A stretch of DNA of 16,620 nucleotides, taken from Leadbetterella sp964489955 (GTDB taxonomy: Bacteria > Bacteroidota > Bacteroidia > Cytophagales > Spirosomataceae). Position 1 is the first letter of the stretch, and every line of letters starts with the position of its first letter. The notes beneath the pieces were generated by a model. The model was not told where the DNA came from and searched no databases. It saw nothing but the letters and a program-made list of their open reading frames with translations. The stretch covers positions 1 through 16,620 of the forward strand of contig CAZBAV010000091.1 of assembly GCA_964489955.1 (NCBI GenBank). The letters are read 5' to 3'. Both the position numbers and the translations under genes were made by a program. Of the stretch, positions 13,743 to 16,620 are shown piece by piece.

Positions 13743-14888
13743 TTAATAGCTAAAATAAATGTTAGACATAAGAAAGGCCAGATTGCTAGGCCAGTTTGTG
13801 AGCGTACCAGAATTGGTTAAACTCCGTAACCTAAAACTGTATTGGTAGAGATTATTATTGGTAGTTATGTCTGCTATACTAAATGTATTTGCTTTGGTAC
13901 GGGTGGTTGATGCTGAACTGCTAGTATAACAGCCTATAGAAGTGGGGTTTTTCCCATTTAACTCAGTTCTCATGATACAGGCTTCTAGGTTATAATTGGC
14001 CTGATTGTCTACAAAGGAAACTGCGAAATACTTGAGTTTTACTCCGTGTGGTAAATTAAGGTTTGAACTAAAAACAGGTGTTCCGGTGCTTCCAGAAGGG
14101 TACGATATTTCAAAAGGGCCGTTATCGGGTAGTGTGGTAGTGCCAACTAGGTAAGTGAAATCTAATGGCGTAACCGTATAGTTCTCTTCATTTATTTTAC
14201 TTGTGAGCTCCCCCGTAGAGTTAGCTATCAAAATATGGGAGATGAGCGGTGAGCCTACATTACCCATTATTTTGAAGTCTCCGTTTACATGTAAACGTGC
14301 TGTAGGATTAGTTTTTATACCGAAGAATCCATTATTTACTGACATACGTACATTCCAATTGCTATTGCCGTAGCCCCAGAAACCCAGATGGTTTCCGTTA
14401 TCTGCCATACCTAAAAAAGCTGTAGAAGCTGTGCCAGCATTATTTGTAAACTCTATTCCAGATGCTGCAAACGAGCCCTTAGCTCCTTTGAAACGCATCC
14501 CTCCAAAGTTTATATTTAATAATTCCGGGCTGAGAACGGGTGGCCCCAAACTCACAGACGAAGAAAATAACACACGGTTATTATTGTCATCGTTCGAATA
14601 AAGAGCCAAAGGTACATCACTGTGCGACTGTATAAATGCCCGTCCGTTTTTAATAGCCGTACCCATACGCGTTCCATTTAAATCTTCTACATCTAAGCCT
14701 GTACCCGATTTGTTTATGGTTAAACCTTGAGCGTTATCCGTACGGTTTATCTCAATACTTTGGCCGTAAGTGCTTTGTAAACAGATAAGAAGTTGGATGC
14801 TTATTGTTGAAAGAAGAAAAAAAATGACTCTTGCACTATGTAAACCAAATTTGTACGAAAAGAAGGAGGATGGGTAAGATTTATTCAT
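13743..14888 (-). CDS. Secreted fibre-like paralogue 3 (first gene of three)
   Basis: The frame extends to a TTG at 14906, but that codon lies inside the promoter -7 box, so I start at the ATG 14886-14888 (381 aa). The signal region is long: a polar lead, then RVIFFLLSTISIQLLICL, ending STYGQ. The shaft has AFIQSHSDVPLALYSND, GGMRFKGAKGSFAASGIEF, TASTAFLGMADNGNHLGF and FFGIKTNPTARLHVNGDF. The C-terminal domain (about 235-381) has PLDFTYLVG, LNLPHGVKLKYFAVSFVDN, LEACIMRTE with a second Cys in SIGCYTS, YSFRLRSL and NWPSNLAFLMSNIYFSY. It is the promoter-proximal gene of the three and the clearest match to paralogue 1. Function unknown; a fibre, adhesin or matrix role is inferred. Confidence 0.75.
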   Translation of the reverse strand: MNKSYPSSFFSYKFGLHSARVIFFLLSTISIQLLICLQSTYGQSIEINRTDNAQGLTINKSGTGLDVEDLNGTRMGTAIKNGRAFIQSHSDVPLALYSNDDNNNRVLFSSSVSLGPPVLSPELLNINFGGMRFKGAKGSFAASGIEFTNNAGTASTAFLGMADNGNHLGFWGYGNSNWNVRMSVNNGFFGIKTNPTARLHVNGDFKIMGNVGSPLISHILIANSTGELTSKINEENYTVTPLDFTYLVGTTTLPDNGPFEISYPSGSTGTPVFSSNLNLPHGVKLKYFAVSFVDNQANYNLEACIMRTELNGKNPTSIGCYTSSSASTTRTKANTFSIADITTNNNLYQYSFRLRSLTNSGTLTNWPSNLAFLMSNIYFSY

Positions 14889-14903
14889 AGCTGTTTTTTT
14901 ATT

Positions 14904-14934
14904 CAAAATTATTAAGCGGTTTCATGCTCCGCAA
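14904..14934 (-). promoter_or_regulatory. Promoter of the three-paralogue operon
   Basis: Minus-strand TTG (14932-14934), a 20-nt spacer and TAATTTTG (14904-14911) match the Bacteroidota promoter closely. Transcription would start near 14897, about 10 nt before the ATG at 14888. The spacer holds a GCGG/CCGC inverted repeat (14916-14931) that might be an operator. Confidence 0.65.
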
Positions 14935-15026
14935 TGACGGAAATCCACCATTTTGGTTGTTGTGAAATGGAGAATCATATCTGGGTGGAATGTGTTATAG
15001 AGTTAGAAAGAAAACTTAAGGTAGTA

Positions 15027-15791
15027 ATGTCAATATCTAAAGAATCGGAATTAGTAGGAATGCAGAAAGCTGCAGAGGCTGTAGCAGTGACGTTGAAAAG
15101 TATGAGAGAGTATGCCAAAGTAGGTATGAGTACTTTGGAGCTTGACCAATATGGAGCGGAGATATTAAAGAGTTATGGGGCGAAATCCGCACCATATGTA
15201 ACTTACGGGTTTCCGGGTTGGGCATGTATTAGTGTAAACCATGAGTTTTGTCACGGTATTCCTTCTGAAAACCGTATTTTACAAAATGGAGATCTGGTAA
15301 ATATTGATGTTTCGGCGGAGGTAGATGGTTTTTTTGCCGACAATGGAGGATCATTCGTAGTAGGAGAGGATATTCATCAGCATCAAGGTCTTGTGGATGC
15401 TTCCTTAGAAATTTTGGAAAAGGCTCTAAAGAACATACGTGGAGGTGTGAAGATATCCGATGTAGGACACATTATGGAGACAGAGGCAAAGAAGCGAGGT
15501 TTTAAGGTAATTAAGAATTTGGCCGGGCACGGCGTTGGGCGTAGTCTGCACGAAGAGCCCCACGAGATTTTGAATTATCGTGACAGAGAGAATAAGCAGA
15601 GATTTAGGAAAAACAGTGTTGTGGCTGTAGAAACATTTATATCCACGCACTCCAGCCTTGCTGATACGCAGGAAGACGGGTGGACAATGGTGGGTAACAA
15701 AGGTGGTTTTATGGCTCAGCATGAGCACACTATCTTAGTGACAGATAGCCAACCTGTAATCTTAACCAAGATGAATGGAATTTTTGGATAA
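15027..15791 (+). CDS. map: Type I methionine aminopeptidase
   Basis: This cytoplasmic enzyme removes the N-terminal Met from new proteins. The frame is open from 14934, but the family start is the ATG at 15027 (MSISKESELVGMQKA), giving 254 residues, the usual type I length without an N-terminal extension. The five metal ligands are present: Asp94 (VNIDVS), Asp105 (FADNGG), His168 (AGHGVG), Glu202 (AVETF) and Glu233 (QHEHT). The substrate-contact His76 (FCHGIP) and His175 (SLHEEP) are kept. It is divergent from the secreted paralogue operon, with 138 nt between the two starts. No convincing TAnnTTTG box is visible on this strand. A strong hairpin follows at 15832-15859. Confidence 0.96.
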   Translation: MSISKESELVGMQKAAEAVAVTLKSMREYAKVGMSTLELDQYGAEILKSYGAKSAPYVTYGFPGWACISVNHEFCHGIPSENRILQNGDLVNIDVSAEVDGFFADNGGSFVVGEDIHQHQGLVDASLEILEKALKNIRGGVKISDVGHIMETEAKKRGFKVIKNLAGHGVGRSLHEEPHEILNYRDRENKQRFRKNSVVAVETFISTHSSLADTQEDGWTMVGNKGGFMAQHEHTILVTDSQPVILTKMNGIFG

Positions 15792-15831
15792 TTAGAGATT
15801 CTAAGGCCGATTGAGTCTACATCAAAACAAA

Positions 15832-15859
15832 AAAGCACTTGCATTTCTGCAAGTGCTTT
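15832..15859 (+). terminator. Intrinsic terminator after map
   Basis: AAAGCACTTGCA, loop TTTC, TGCAAGTGCTTT is a perfect 12-bp stem with a 4-nt loop, 41 nt after the map stop. The U tract is short (TTTA), but the stem's A/T arm supplies the U-rich end. Confidence 0.85.
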
Positions 15860-16334
15860 AGACCAAGTTGGATTAGTGACCTACACTATACAAAACTCGA
15901 ACTTTTTCCTTGAAGATTTGGAGAGATTGAATAAGATTTTGTGTTAGTTGTTTTCTGACTCTACTTCGTTATTTCAATTATTAAAAGCATTCAGGAGCAA
16001 TTGAGTTCCTTACCCCGAAATCTATAGTTTGATTTTGTCTTATTTTTTGCTTTGGTAACTTCGAATTCAATGTTGAATGCAAATATACCCTGATTAAAAT
16101 TAAGCATTTATCTCTTAAAATCTCATTTTGGGAGGATGACTGGTACAATATTTTCAACAATCACCAAATGGTAGCATTTAATATATGATAGCCTAAAAAT
16201 CATAACTACATATTCTCTTTTTATAATGGACGACTCCCAACACCCTATTCACATTTGACTATTTATTTTCAATCACTATAACAATGAAGCATTTAACTCC
16301 TACTATAAATGTATGGATAATACTACCTTTCTGA
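15860..16334. other. About 475 nt with no convincing gene
   Basis: No frame here has a recognisable product. A 38-codon minus-strand frame (ATG near 16107, stop near 15991) and a TATATTTG box (16080-16087, minus) are the only coding-like signs and are not convincing together. The stretch holds two copies of TATTTTCAA-N15-AGCATTTA and a third AGCATTTA (16103-16110). It probably includes decayed sequence, as the remnant to its right does. Confidence 0.5.
16149..16295. repeat. Two copies of a bipartite motif TATTTTCAA-N15-AGCATTTA
   Basis: Copy one is 16149-16180 and copy two 16264-16295. The 9-nt and 8-nt ends are identical in both and the spacer is exactly 15 nt in each, while the spacers themselves differ. 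The copies are direct repeats 115 nt apart. The role is unknown. Confidence 0.45.
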
Positions 16335-16620
16335 TTATTTTACACCACGGTTTAAAACCAAAGTTATCTCGCCTTCCTGCTCATAGTTGGCATTCACATG
16401 ACTCCCTTTCGAAGTTGTGCATCCCTCTTCAATAATGGTAAAGGTTACTCATCCCGTAACTTAAAAAACATCTCATAGCTTACCCACCACTAATAGTTAT
16501 ATTTTACATCATCTACCCGTTCCAGCAGGTTAGTAATAGCAGCTTGTGCGGAGGACGGTGCTACCTCTCTGAAATAGGGAATTAAATCGGCGGTGGTAGC
16601 GTAACGTTTTGGCTTTTTGG
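16335..16620 (-). pseudogene. Decayed gene remnant running off the right edge (one nonsense, one frameshift)
   Basis: Reading leftward from the edge, one frame gives a convincing protein with RYATTADLIPYFREVAPSS and AITNLLERVDDVKYNY, then a TAG (16490-16492). The same frame continues sensibly past it (WWVSYEMFFKLRDE) to a TAA at 16445-16447. Shifting by one base near 16448 opens VTFTIIEEGCTTSKGSHVN, then EGEITLVLNRGVK and a TAA at 16335-16337. Restoring one G in GAGTA would join the two as KLRDEVTFTII. About 95 residues of the C-terminal end are visible. I do not recognise the family; the N-terminal part lies outside the window. Confidence 0.65.

Noticed and set aside
14934..15026. 31-codon upstream extension of the methionine aminopeptidase frame
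   Set aside because: The extension overlaps the divergent operon promoter and does not resemble the family; MSISKESELVG at 15027 is the typical start.
15991..16109. 38-codon minus-strand frame with ATG in the gap after map
   Set aside because: It has no recognisable family and low-complexity Lys/Asn content, and the nearby TATATTTG box lies inside the frame rather than before it.

Overview
The window looks like a stretch of chromosome from an AT-rich member of the Bacteroidota, probably class Flavobacteriia. Three things support this. The best promoters have the Bacteroidota form TTG/TTTG - about 20 nt - TAnnTTTG. Every predicted signal peptide is followed by Gln at the expected +1 position. 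The gene families are also typical of the group (rbfA next to a LolC/E-like permease, subclass B1 metallo-beta-lactamase, DUF3820, secreted 'GIGTTNP-like' fibre proteins).

Left part (1-5315, mainly + strand). A divergent gene runs off the left edge on the minus strand and has a near-ideal promoter. Then come rbfA (ribosome maturation) and an FtsX/MacB-type permease whose GTG start overlaps the rbfA stop, a secreted M1 zinc aminopeptidase, and a radical SAM/SPASM enzyme whose start lies 14 nt inside the peptidase gene.

Middle part (5320-10492, all minus strand). In order of coordinate: a subclass B1 metallo-beta-lactamase; a tightly coupled three-gene unit transcribed DUF3820 -> Nudix hydrolase -> tag (DNA-3-methyladenine glycosylase I), with GTGA and ATGA overlaps and an apparently leaderless promoter; a strong hairpin terminator; a YugP-like membrane zinc metallopeptidase with its own promoter; a RimJ/RimL-type GNAT; an alpha/beta hydrolase whose first codons are thrown out of frame by an A8 run; and a PaiA-like GNAT coupled to that hydrolase.

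Right part (10526-14888, minus strand). A secreted protein of unknown function, probably with two similar domains, then a compact operon of three secreted paralogues (11568-14888). Each has a signal peptide, a fibre-like beta-rich shaft and a conserved C-terminal beta domain that I cannot assign. This operon is the best candidate for something undescribed.

Right edge (15027-16620). Type I methionine aminopeptidase on the + strand with a 12-bp terminator hairpin, then about 475 nt without a convincing gene, then a decayed minus-strand gene (one in-frame TAG and one frameshift) running off the window. No rRNA, tRNA, CRISPR array or complete insertion sequence was seen.
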